From the NCBI GenBank assembly GCA_014549065.1, contig JACDOX010000008.1, positions 7,716,568 through 7,780,567 of the forward strand: a stretch of DNA of 64,000 nt, written 5' to 3'. The position numbers and the translations under genes are program-made. The DNA comes from Cardinalis cardinalis (Eukaryota; Chordata; Aves; Passeriformes; Cardinalidae). The notes under the pieces are model-generated. The model searched no databases. It saw only the letters and a list, made by a program, of their open reading frames with translations, and was not told the DNA's origin. Position 1 is the stretch's first letter. The number at the start of each line of letters is the position of its first letter. Below are positions 52,930 through 64,000 of this stretch, one piece after another.

Positions 52930-53660
52930 TCAGTCAGGAGTGCCCCGAGAGTTCAGGAGGGAACAAACAGGGCCATTTCCCCTCCAGATGCTGGGGACTT
53001 CCAGGCAAACCGAGCTGAGGCAGAGGGCACAGGGGGTCGCAGAGCCCAGCCCGGGGCCGCGGCCTCTCCGCCAGCGGCCGCCTACGTGAGTTCCCAGCTC
53101 CCTGCGGAGGTGCCAGGGAATCCCGGGCTGCGTTTCCTAGGGCAAGGTTTAAATCTGAAGCCTGTTTTGGCTGCGGGCTGCTCACGGGTCCCAGCAGTTT
53201 CCTGAGGAAACGGAGGCTGATGGCACCGCTCCGCCGCGCTCGGTCCCGTCCTTCCGCAGGCCCGGGACACCTGGTGCGGCCCGGCCCGGCCCGGCCCGGC
53301 TGCGGGAGGCGCCGTGCACCTGATCCCGCACAGGCGCTGGGGCCGTGCCCGCCGCCCCCAGCCCCGGCCCGGCCCTCGGTACCCCCCTGGCGGCCGCGGC
53401 TTCCCCCGGCCCAGCCGGCCCTTGCCTTGTGCCGGCCCCTGGAAACACGATAACCCCCGGGAGAGGCACGGGCGGCGTCCTCTCCTGTGCCCGCAGGAGC
53501 CCAGGGCAACAACGCCCTGGCTGCACAGAGGAGCACTGGCCCCGGCGCGGTGCCCCTGCCCAGGCTGTCACCCCGAGTGTCCTTCAATCCCCTGCCGGCA
53601 CTGCCCCGCCCCGAGCTGCTGCCTTGGTGCGACTGAGGAGATCGAAGGTTCCCCCCACGA
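52930..53660. promoter_or_regulatory. Largest CpG island, candidate promoter or first exon
   Basis: About 60 CpG dinucleotides in 730 bases, densest at 53220-53440, makes this the strongest island in the window. A consensus-like donor CCTAC/GTGAGT at 53085/53086 would suit a plus-strand first exon. The minus strand carries the window's longest open frame (52934-53665, 243 codons), rich in Gly, Arg, Ala and Pro as expected of GC-rich chance frames, with opposed plus frames of 147 and 160 codons. Promoter function is inferred from composition; direction and gene identity are unknown. Confidence 0.65.
53279..53300 (-). repeat. CCCGG repeat, minus-strand G-quadruplex motif
   Basis: Four CCC tracts separated by GG form a short tandem repeat; on the minus strand this is GGG with 2-base loops. 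It is the GC peak of the island and resembles the GGGCC repeat at 37156-37174. Confidence 0.85.
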
Positions 53661-55577
53661 GCCACAGCTTGGGGAAAAGGCTGTGTTTAGCTCACAGGGG
53701 CCCTCCCGGAGTGCACCAGGGCTATGGCAGGATCCTGGCTTTCCCTGCAGGGTGTGACAACAGCCACGACCCACTGCCAACCACAACTCTGACACGACAC
53801 GGACATTTCCCACCTCAACCCCAATGACCTCCTCAGGTGTTACAGTATCCTACCTGCTTCCCACGCAGAAACAGCTGCATCTCTCAGATGTCTCCGGTCA
53901 AGAGGAGACCAGTGACTGTAATAACCTGGTTTATGTCCCTGGTTTATGCTCTCCCAAACGGGCCAGACCCTGACATCGCCACACGGGGAAGTTTCATCCA
54001 TCTCCTTCTTGTTGGTTGTTTCGCGGGCTGCAAAAACCGTGCTGCTGGAGCTACTGCTCTGGTTTCTGCAAGGGAAAATGCATCTTCCTGTGCAAGGCTG
54101 CTTTCCAAGTCAGACTGCACTCTAACACTCATTTACCACCCCTTGAATCTCATTAGTGTTTGCTTTTTCTGCAAACCTTCAACTGATGAGTGAGAAAAAA
54201 AAGATCTTCCCTGCTTCTTTTACTGTAGTTGAAAACAGCTCAGATATGCAGTCAAGGAGCCCCTCTGAATGACAAAGTAGATATGTGCAGCTATGGTGGA
54301 ACAGGACTTGTCTGAAATCAGGATTGGGGCAGGGTTTACTTTGCAGTCTGTTTAAAGCAAAGAACAGAGCTGAGTCTTACTTTAATTCCTGACCTGTTAG
54401 GCATCTCAGCTTCAACATTCCTTATGCTTAGGCAACATAAATCATCTATAAGCTCCTCAGATCTGAAGGGGACTTTTTTAGTTGAAGAAGTCCAGGGTGC
54501 ATTCTTCTCTACCTAGCAGCTTTTGAATTTCATGAATCCAGTCTATATTTAGCCTTAATTTGAAGGATGTGTAGACTGGATGTCCTGTTGGAAACGCATG
54601 GAAAAGTGCCTGCTGACCTGACCCGTGCTTGCATTTCACCCAGCAGCTGCAGCCCCATTGGCACATTAAACACTTTCAAGTCATATTCTCCTGTATAAAA
54701 AAATATCCTCAGTTGCGTTGGCTGTGAGCAGGAGGGGAAGTGACCTCTTGGGTCAGTGTTTATTGCAGTAGTTATAAGAAACCAAGGAGTAACTCCATAA
54801 GGAGGGGCACAATCCCAAGACAATGTCTCTGGTAGGATGAGAACCTCTCTCAAATCTCCCAGTTTGGAGAACCACACCTGAAATGGCAAAAAGCAGGGCT
54901 GGAGGGATTGCTGTTTCCTTCTGCCATTGGTATACTCTACAGTCTTACACTTCCCACTTTCCTCTCTGTAAAGCAGGGACAGCAGCACTGTGTTTTACAA
55001 GACCCCAGTGTGACTTAACTAGATAGAGCTTGCATTATGCTGTGGGATTCCTCAGCAGCTCAGGTGTGCATGGCTCAGAAGAGGAGACAAGTCAGTCACT
55101 TCTCTTATCTCACAGTGACAGCAGTGCCAGGATGCAGATATTGCTTCGTGAATCCTTCTGAGACCTTGGCCTGCACAGACTGGCGCTTGGAAATAGTCTC
55201 CAGCTTGTTCAGTCTCCACATTCACATGTCCACCTCCAGTCTCTGACCTAGAATGCTGCTGTTCTTCCACACACAATAATATCATTTACATATTAGGCCA
55301 TGGGCTTTTCAAGGTCAGTGTCATCAATATGTGGAAAGAACTAGAGGACAATAACAGGTTGATAAATCACATGGCAAATTAGGAAAAGGCCCTCAAGGGC
55401 TGTAAAATGTATCAGATCTACTTATCACAACCCTTTCTGATAGTTTCTCTGAATCCCTGGTAGTAAATATCCTGCTTACAGTGCCAAGGTTGCTTCCTCA
55501 TTGTGTGGTATCAGGCAGCTGTCAATCCCAGCCACTTCTGATATAAACCTGACATTCTCCTTTCTTTCTCTTGACAG
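53661..55577. other. Non-genic stretch, nothing recognised
   Basis: The minus-strand frame 54530-54988 (152 codons) looks moderately protein-like but matches no family I know and has no supporting splice sites. The last 27 bases, up to 55577, form a good pyrimidine-rich 3' splice-site context. Confidence 0.4.
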
Positions 55578-55713
55578 GAACAACTTGAGTCACTCACCCT
55601 GCAGAGCTGAGCAATCTCTTCTGCTTTCAAAGCTCATGAGACACAAACGAGGGCTCTGTGAAGAAATTATGCTGAATCACTTTGGATTGTGCCAAGATGT
55701 TTGCACTCATTGA
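55578..55713 (+). other. Candidate terminal coding exon, product unknown
   Basis: The segment follows a strong acceptor-like sequence (CTCCTTTCTTTCTCTTGACAG) and stays open for 45 codons to a TGA at 55711-55713. Its composition (Leu, Lys, Arg, Cys, His mix) is more protein-like than most chance frames nearby. No good donor was seen within it, so it would be a last exon; no clear polyadenylation signal was located close by. I recognise no family. A chance acceptor with a chance frame is the main alternative. Confidence 0.2.
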
Positions 55714-58700
55714 GGAATACATTTGGTATTGTCAGCTCAGTGTGCAGCTGAAGGGGGAATGACAGGACACACAGAGACAGCAGGAACTGATGATGCCAGG
55801 CTTTGGCGTGNTTAGACTCTGAGGGTATAAAAGCCAAGGGTTTCCTTTCTTTGGAGGTCCCTCCTTGGAGGCACACAGCTCAAGTTGTTATTTTGTTGCT
55901 GCACCATGATTGAATTATTTTAAGGATCCTGACGTCTGAGAGTCTGCTATGGGGGAAAGCTAGAGCTGAGCTGGTAAGGAAACCTGGTCTGACTGGGATG
56001 GAGGGGGTGGTGTGTCACCATGAAGGGGCCTTGGTCCCAGCTCAGGTGGTGCAAGCGTGACTGCCAGTGTGGCTCCTCGGTGGTCACACAGGGAAGTTCC
56101 CTCCTTGCTTTGCTCCAGAGTCAGTAGCTGGGACAGCAGCCAGAGGTGCTTTGGGAATGGTAGGGCAGGGCAATGTTATGAGACACCTGTAAAACAGTGA
56201 TGTGGCTGGGGTAATCTAGGATCAAGGCTCCTCTATCCTAGTAAAACTAATATTGCCAGGCACTGGTATATTGCCTACGCTGTCAAATGGAAGTGTCTAT
56301 TGCACGGTTTTGTCCTTTGTGAAGCAGCTCCAGGCATGGCACAGGAATTAGCATAATATGGACATGAATGGTTCAATGCTACCTGGCCTCAGTGCTGAAA
56401 AAAGTCCCAGGTTCATTTAATTTAATAGTACAGATGTACCATTAGGCTCCACAGCTGTAATTTGCTGACTCTTGGAAGAAAGGAACACCGACCTCTTACC
56501 TGTCCTAAGCATCTGATTCCTGGAGGAAGGTGGCTCACTCACCATTCAGTTTAGCAGAGCAGGGACTGACACACCACTGAGCAGCACAGGCACATCCAGC
56601 AAACACACGCCTTTCTACCCATCCTTGGGGTGGGATTCACCTCCCCTGAGAACAGCTCTGTCTCCCTGCAGAAGGGTGAAGGAGCACAGACACCTCCACG
56701 AGGTGGTTCCTCCCACCTTTGCCGATGCTAGNTGCCTAATCTGAGTCTGGCTGAAAGGAGATGTTTTCTCACATTTCATGGGCTGGCATATGCCAAAAGG
56801 GTGATTTGTGTCCCCCAGCCAGAGAACAATTCTCCCCATAGGATATGGACACAGCAGACAAGTGAAACATTCACTGAGGAAGAAATGACCCAGTTATCTT
56901 CATCCTGTTAGCTCTGNTTCTGCCAAACTGGGTCCAGTGTCACTTGGAGATAAAGAGCAAGCACCTTATTATCACCACCATGTCTGCCCTTAAGGGTTTA
57001 TTCTTTCACCCCCTCCTGTCTTTGTTTCTTTCCCCCTTCCCTGATTTTTTTCTGTGTTGTCTCCCTACTTCCTACCATGCAATTCCCATTTCCCATATGG
57101 GTTTCATTCCTACCCTGTCCCCATCCTGTCTGCTAAAATAATCAGCAGTGAAACCCTGAATATGGCTGTTCACATTGTTTCCATGGGACTCGGTGGCAAG
57201 TCTCCTAGTGCGATGAATGAAGGCAGGACGCACTTCTCAGAGCCATTGTTTCAAGCTGTCTGCTGTCTCAGGAAAGCACTGCCAGCTCCATTTACACTGA
57301 GTCCTTGACTGCTGTGTTTTCTCCTCCGTCTGCTGTGAGTAAGAAAATATTCAGGCCCTTGCAATTTAAACAGTGGCTGCTTAGTTTGTGGAGTGCATGC
57401 TTCATCACCATGCTTCCCATGGGCCAGAGTTGATCCATGGGGAGGATGTAAGATGAGAGCGTCATGAGGTGGTCCTTTGTAAGCAGCCACTGACTAGATT
57501 CACTCCCTGATGTGGTTGTTAAGAGCGGGAATCGGGCTCATGACTGTGGAATAAAATTGACAAACCTGAACTGAGGTTCTCCTCCTCCCTGGAAGCCTTG
57601 ATGTCATGTTCATCATATTTACAGTTTTCAGTCCACTGAAAGCACGGAAGGAGACAGCCCACATGTGTTTGGAGAGAGCTGCACAGACATCTCCTAACTC
57701 AGAATAACAATAATGAAAACATGCTGCAGCACCTTTTAGCTATGACACATGGTACCTCCAGTCTGTTCTGGTCATTTGAAACATTTTAGTGCATGATCTA
57801 AAACTGCCCACAAAGAAGCAGGAATTATGGTAGGTGAACCTGGAAGAGATCAGTAGGATTTGCAGGTTATAAAATAGTTTCTCTTTGGAAACATTTCAGA
57901 TTGTTTTAATTGTTTCCAGGCTTCCAGCATACAGAAACTGGCAGGACCTTGTCCAATGTCTGAATAGCTGAACCGTACAATTTACAAACATGATTCACAA
58001 AAAGAAGACTAAGTGGATCTGAATACAGATGTAACAAAAGTGAATACGAAGTGAGACATCCCATCTGCTGAATAAACCATTTTCCTGGTAATTTACCAGT
58101 TCAAGTACCAGTTTTCTGGTAACTGAAAATTCAAGGCAGTCTCGCCTATTTCAGTGAAAACATCTTCCCATACCAGGAGAACAGCTTCCCATCCATGTCC
58201 TGCTCAGTGTTGCAAGAAATTTGTTCTGTCTCCTACTGCTCTTTCCCTTTTGACCCAAGTGCTGGATCAACGTTCTTCTGTGCAGTTTGTATATGCTGGA
58301 GGTGTGTAGATAGAGGCCCCTGGTATAACAGAGCCTGGAGGGTCCCAGCCTCCTATCCTAAACAAGAGATTCCATGAACACAAGGAGGGTGACAATTTCT
58401 TGCAAAATGCCATTCCTTTCACAACTACAGATAGACCCCCAGAGCTCTCCTACTTTCCCCCATACAGAACCAGGCTGTGATGACTCCTCTGTGGGCACAA
58501 TGAGAGGGTTTCACTCCTTCAGCCCGAGCAGGAGGTAGCTGTCCTATCCAAAGATCTCTGTGAGGATCTCCTAGCTCCTATGATCACAGTGTGAAGTCCT
58601 TAAGCCTGGTTCTGGGTTTATTTCTAATTTATTTCTTTTTCTGGGTTATTTCTTGGTTTATCACATATAATTCCAGGCTAAGATTGAAGATTCCTGGAAG

Positions 58701-58852
58701 AAGGGGGATTCAGCAGCCAAACTCTTCCAAGCCAAATTCCTCGGAAGAAGGAAGACCTAAATTACATGTGATGCTGCTATTCATCACAGTCCCTGGCTAG
58801 TCCCTTGAGGAAAACATCTTCAAGCTAACAGTTTAAGAGTGCCCTTCGTCTC
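55714..58852. other. Non-genic stretch, nothing recognised
   Basis: No gene was recognised. The 57860-58130 part is AT-rich and non-repetitive with clustered alternating ACCAG/CTGGT words (58083-58127), possibly conserved or structured. Confidence 0.4.
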
Positions 58853-58879
58853 CAAATACTCCAAGAGGTGGAGTATTTG
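58853..58879. repeat. Perfect 11-bp hairpin with 5-nt loop
   Basis: Arms CAAATACTCCA and TGGAGTATTTG are exact reverse complements around AGAGG. Isolated; no transposon features nearby. Confidence 0.95.
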
Positions 58880-61800
58880 CCTGAGACATGCAGGTCCAGG
58901 AGAAACTCTTCCAGCTGTTCCTGTGGAAGGAACCACTAAGGACTAGAGAGCAGGCAACATGGACAACAGTTGAGTGGTTAGTGTTCCTGGGTAGAAAGAG
59001 GAGTGGATGGATTCAGACTGTGATAATTGAGCAGTTTGTGCTCTTTGTATGACAAATGCATACTTTACAAATACATCAGAATGCACAGTGCCCTCAGAAA
59101 ATCAGTGGCATAGCTACAACATTTGGTGAGTGGGATTTCTGCAACACATGATTCACCCTTGAGGGCCCAAGTCCTTTCCGAGACCCAAGCCCTTTTCTAG
59201 ATCTAAGCCTAGGCGACTCACCAGTTTGCCAAAATCAGGTTGCCTAGGGTAAATAGGTCTTTAACCACTGTGTTATCCTGGGTCTTTGTGCCATTTGTTA
59301 TTTCATAATCTTTCCTAGGCTGCTGACAGTTTCAAAAAATCAGTTCTTTTAGTGATAATTACAGTTTCAGTTTGCTTTCCCCAACAGCTGCAGAAGGAGG
59401 TACAAGCACAAAGCACATATGTGGCATTGTGGGTGGGGAGGGAGAAATTCTTCTACAAAAGTATTTGTAGATTAGAAATATGGCTGCCAAAAAGGAAGTT
59501 CCCAAATGCCTGGGGTCCACATGTTGCATAAAAACAGAGTACCATCTTGGCATGGAAAAAGAACATTGCATGAAGGAACTCAAAATCTCTCCAGGTCACA
59601 TTGCCCTTACTGGAGATGAAAGCCCATGAGCTGCAAAGTGGTAGCCCATCAGCTGCCTTTGCCACCAGGCAATGACTTGCTTTGCTTTGAAAGAAAACCC
59701 CTTACAGGAAACATGTGCTGGGTATACAAATGCAGTGTTTCGTTTATTTATGACACAAATGCAAAACCAAACAGGCTTTCAGAGTTCTAGGTCACAGATG
59801 TCTTTAACGAAAGCCAGCTATTGGAATGTTAATAACAGCTTCTTGTATCGTAAGCAGAGTCCACTCAGTCATGCTTTTTAGAAGTTAACAGTTTCAACAG
59901 ATCAACCTATTAATCACTTGGCCTCCTAATAGTTCATGTAAGGGCAGCTCTTATGAATTTGTTAGTGTGCTGTGCTGACAGTTTACCAAGCAGTATGTAC
60001 AAATGCCCCAGATTCTGCTCCTCTGAGGTCCAAAAAGGACAGGGTCTCCTCTGGGATAGTAATGAACAATCCATTTGACCCAAACTGCTTCCACTCATTC
60101 AGTCTTTGGTCACTTAGTAAACTTGGAAATGCTGCTGTGGCTACAAAATATTAATCAGCGCTAAGACAATGACAATTCATGAGCCCACATCAGCCACTCT
60201 GGATACCCAAGTGACAAACGGGTGTAAGATGCTGTCCCTCAGTGCAGTCAGGGAGAGATGGTGATTTATATTGGCCATGAGAAAAACTGTGAGGTGAAAT
60301 TGTTGTTTTCTTTCATTGGTTAGAGGCAGGCAGTCTGGGTAAATATTTCTAAGAAGTGTTAGCTTGCAAAAATTTGGAGTTCCTGTAGATTGAATCTCTG
60401 TGTTTTCCTGTGCAAGGTCTGCTGCTGCTGCCTCTGCTCTGTGACTTCATTCCTCAGAGCCTTCACGTCAAGCTGCTTAAATTGATCTGGGATGAAACAG
60501 ACAATGACACCTGTGGGTTTTGTCCAATTTTCAGCCAGAAGCATGCACAGCACTAAACTGCACCAAGTAAGCTCATTATTTCTATGTATTTTCAGACAGT
60601 CTTTCAAGGTTAATCAGTTCTGTTGCCATTAGAAAGCCAGGAAAGATTAGCTACAGCTGGACTTTCCTCTCCTAAAGCTTCAGCTTCAGAAGTAAGCAAG
60701 GGTTTTGTGATCAGTCCTGGTGCATGGAGTTACAGCCCAGAGAAGATTTAGCAGTTCTCACTCTCTGGTTCCTCTGCTGCAGCCCTCTGCTTAACATGGT
60801 GCCACAACTGCTCTTCGGGTCCTGAGGCTGCTGGTGGGTGGGTTGAGCTAAGACATGATGTTTCCCAGTGCAGAAGCAGGTACATGTCATGGTGAGGAGG
60901 GTAACTTCTGGCACAGGAGCAGGGTGGGCAGCTGGAGTCATAAGTCTGTTTGTTAAACCTTTGAATCAGTAGCCTCTTCATGGGAGAATACAAGGCAAAT
61001 GAAGCTGCCCATTCTTTGTTCCATATCTGTATCTTACGCACTGTGTGTACCCTCCCCTTCTCAGAACATGAGTAACTAGCTGTTTAATCAAGGTGACAGC
61101 CTGAAAGATATTTTCCCTTTATTCCTAGCAAAAGACACAGACTCATGTTTTGGACCATTAGGGGCTTGTGTCCTCCAGCTGAAAATACAAGTCATGGCAG
61201 TGGGCTGCTGCTACAGCAGCTTACCCAGTGCTGGGCAGCTGGCCCACGAGGAGGACATGCTTTGCAATTGCAACAGCACTGTCTACAGAGAGCAGTGCAG
61301 ACCAATGTGCAACCAAGTGTGCAACCCTAGTCCTTTGCTACACCTCATTCCAACAGAAGCTCTCATTTTTAATCAAGGCATTCCATTATTAAATGAGAAA
61401 CCTGTGGCTAACAAGAGCTGATTATATGGTGTAATCTAATACAATACAATACTGTCTACATGGTGTACCCAGGTTTTCTCCCCATCTGTAGTCACACATA
61501 CAATTTACCACCCTCACCAGGTAAGCTGGTGTATTTTCTTCATCATAACCAATCCTATTCCAATTATAGACACAATATCACAACTTACATCATAATGCTG
61601 GACTGCACATTTAATACATGTGTCTTGGGATCTCTGTCCTAATGGGACATAAGCACTGTCAGTGTCACAAGGAAAGATCTGTGCTTACCCCAAAGAAAAC
61701 AGTCCCATAATCTGCAAACCATCATCTCTTTTCCAGGAAGATAATTCACAGATTATAATTGGTTCATGGGAAAGGAAGAGGACATGTAAGGAGAGAACTG

Positions 61801-62429
61801 CTGAAAATGCAATGGTTTGCTACGTAATACTGATGCTTAGCCTGCGGTTTCAGAGATGAAAGTTTAAGAATGAAGGGTCCTTGCCCCCCCATGCAGCATA
61901 AGAAAAAACAGCGTCACAGCCCACAGAAGGCAGTTGTTTTTGTGCAGGGTTCCTGTTTGTTACTCATTTCCCCTCCTATGTCCCAACACTCTGCCTCTTT
62001 AAAGCTCTTCCAAGATTCCTTATAGAAGAAGGTCTGCTGCCAGCTCAGAGCTTCCTGTTGTACTCTGAGAGAGCCTTATCTCTGCAATCTTCATGCAGAC
62101 TGCAAGGAGATTTTGTGTTTGTTTGTGTTTTTACAAACCAGGCCATTTCTATGGACTAAGCAGTCTCTCAGTGCTGACTGTGGTGGGGCACTTCGTCAGA
62201 AAAGTCATTAAGTAGATTTGTTTAGTTTGAAGGTTTCAAATAATTCTCTGCCTCTATAATTTCTGACACTGTCAGGTTGCCTTATTTAAAAGTCCTTTAA
62301 AAAGTTCTTCAAATGCCCCAGAGAGATGCTTAGGGGTCTGGCAAGCGGGTCTCTCCACCTTTCTTTGGTCTGTTTTGTCTTTTGGTTTTCTAGCACAGCT
62401 CTCATCTCTGTGTCTCTATAGTAAAATCA
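58880..62429. other. Non-genic stretch, nothing recognised
   Basis: No gene was recognised. A plus frame at 61194-61421 contains a cysteine-rich patch reminiscent in composition of small structural proteins, but the pattern fits no family I know and nothing supports expression. Confidence 0.4.
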
Positions 62430-62830
62430 GGTGACCCTGACCAGGGAATGATTGGCATCTGACTCCAAGGCTTCGGAATGCTGAACACTTGCTTTATTAA
62501 AACTGTATTATATTACATTATACTATACTATAACTATGCTACAAAGAATACTGAAGAATACTTACTACTAACTAAAACCTCGTGACTGTCTGCAGACCGA
62601 CAGTCCACACAGCTTGGACCTGATAGGATAATTAACATAAACAATCTCCACCGGAATCCAATTACCAAATTCCTTCAGGTAAACAACCTTCCCAACACAT
62701 TCCACATGTGCAAAACACCAGGAGCAGCAAGCAGAGATAAAAACTGTTCTCCCTCTGTGCTTCTCCAGAAAAAAACCTGAGAGAGAGAATTGTGTCTCTC
62801 TCTGTTCAGAGGGCATGTGAATACCACAGG
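62430..62830 (-). mobile_element. Solo LTR of a passerine endogenous retrovirus
   Basis: Read on the minus strand this has the layout of a bird retroviral LTR: a start near 'tgtggtattcacatg' at 62828, a 'cagagagagacacaattctc' stretch, an AT-rich part with TATAGTATAGTATAATG words, an AATAAA polyadenylation signal (about 62490), then 'gagtcagatgcc' and a CA about 62432. I recall the same word order in zebra finch LTRs of the TguLTR5 kind; the subfamily is not certain. No gag, pol or env sequence adjoins it, so it looks like a solo LTR left by recombination between two LTRs. No flanking target duplication was found, so the ends are approximate or the copy is eroded. Confidence 0.75.
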
Positions 62831-64000
62831 CCTCTGCATCATAACTGTGCTCAGGAAATAAGGGCTTCATTTTCTTGTAGTTCTTTTCAACAGCAAGGGC
62901 ATCACTGCATTTCTCAGGTCCACTGAAAGTCTGTTAGCATTCAAAATTAATGTAAAAAAAAGCTTCATTTCTGAGATCCTCCTTAATTCTCAATTCTCCT
63001 TACCTCTGCATTTGTGCATCTCTGCATAGAAGCTGTATGAAAGTGGAGATTTAAAAATATTATAGTATCAATAATTCTTTCTTACCAAGTTCTACTCTGG
63101 CTCTGGATAAAGATGGCTGTTTATGTCTGCTCAGATGTACAAGAATCCTTCTGTTGCAAGGTGATGATGTTACTTCTCCAGTGGAATTCCAGGCAGCTGC
63201 CAGCAGTAGGATGAGAGCACTGGCTGTAGCTGCCAGAACAACTTTTATCCAGGAGAAGTCAACCTGAGCTTGCTCACAACAAGCCAACAATACATGCTCC
63301 CTGAGTCCAATGCCAGATGCTAAATTTATTGAGAAATAGGTAGCATCTCTAAGGACACCTAGCACTGTTCCAGAATGTTCCACATACTGCAGTAACTACT
63401 GAGCATTGATATCCTGGAGCACTGATATTGAGCATTGATATCTGGTTTGTTAATGGCACCAAAGGGACCAACAGAAGGGTTAGCTCTCAGGAAGGTCCCA
63501 GAGCAGAATTCAGAGCAGGGAGTCCTGAATCTCAGCTCTGCCCTGTGCCCATTTCTCTGAGGCCATTGGATATATTTCATATGTTTGGAGGAGGGGTTGT
63601 ACCGGCTACTTAGACACCTCTCATGCTAATGAATGATTATGGACCTTCCCAGACACTCAGTCTATATTAAGGAAGAATTTTAACTAATTCTCTGCTATTA
63701 GTTAAAATAAGAACAGCAGGAAGGCCTAATATCCTGGATCAGTTCTTCATGCAAGAGCCAGGCTGAGCTGGCTTTGCTCTCCACATGATTCACACACTTG
63801 CTGTTGTGACTCTGTCTAGGAATGAGGTATGGATGCCCCGAGGCTGCTCTCTGGGGAAGAGCTACAGTGTCCCAGTGCTGCCATGGAGGGGGGGCTTTCT
63901 TGTTTCTGTTCTTCTGATGAAACTGGCGGTGAAAAGATTGTGGTCCCCAGCCAGACGATGGTACATCACCTGAGATGCTGCAGTGAGCAGCTTGGGCATG
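62831..64000. other. Non-genic stretch, one exon-like minus-strand frame
   Basis: A minus-strand frame (63383-63060) holds a hydrophobic stretch of about 20 residues and, in minus-strand reading, meets a GTAAGA donor at 63086/63085. The acceptor side is weak. A 13-bp unit GAGCATTGATATC occurs three times, one with two changes (63401-63413, 63417-63429, 63430-63442). No gene was recognised. Confidence 0.35.

Noticed and set aside
52934..53665. Longest open frame, 243 codons on the minus strand
   Set aside because: It coincides with the densest CpG island, is dominated by Gly, Arg, Ala and Pro, and is opposed by equally open plus-strand frames. GC-rich DNA lacks stops, so length alone is not evidence.
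61194..61421. Cysteine-rich frame resembling a small avian epidermal protein
   Set aside because: The cysteine spacing does not fit feather keratin or other families I know, and no related genes adjoin it.
1..64000. CRISPR arrays, tRNA genes, rRNA, operons or phage
   Set aside because: No regularly spaced direct repeats, cloverleaf-like genes or compact co-directional genes are visible; the sequence character is vertebrate.

Overview
This is vertebrate nuclear DNA, most likely from a songbird (order Passeriformes). The bird assignment rests on two interspersed repeats: a CR1-type LINE 3' end at 12530-12672, with the usual bird/reptile CR1 tail, and a solo retroviral LTR at about 62430-62830 that matches my memory of passerine (TguLTR5-like) LTRs. 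There are no mammalian SINEs or L1s, no bacterial operon structure and no ribosome-binding sites. About sixty isolated single N bases are scattered through the window.

I find no protein-coding gene that I can name or defend. Every long open reading frame is short (at most 243 codons), overlaps equally open frames on the other strand, or lies in GC-rich sequence where chance frames are common. The window is best read as intergenic or intronic DNA with three CpG-rich islands (36957-37320 with a GC-rich shoulder to about 37950, 48360-48600, and 52930-53660). These are the best candidates for promoters or first exons. Two internal exon candidates have good splice signals and one open frame each: 38555-38648 (strong acceptor and donor, about 1.2 kb past the first island) and 55578-55713 (strong acceptor, then a stop). 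Their products are unknown.

Layout: 1-12.5 kb is low-copy DNA with faint CR1 relics, one small CpG cluster and two AT-rich blocks that look like conserved non-coding elements. At 12.5 kb is the clear CR1 end. At 15974-16083 lies the most striking structure, a perfect 46-bp inverted repeat around an 18-nt loop. From 17 to 36 kb there is low-copy sequence with small tandem duplications, a (TA)n tract, a G-quadruplex motif and a 15-bp perfect hairpin. From 36.4 to 38.7 kb is the most gene-like zone. From 39 to 62 kb there is low-copy DNA with the other two islands, and the LTR sits near the right end.

Nothing here forms a pathway or operon. No tRNA, rRNA, known microRNA, CRISPR array or complete transposon was recognised by eye. 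Conservation, transcription and repeat-library searches could not be run, so weak calls carry low confidence.
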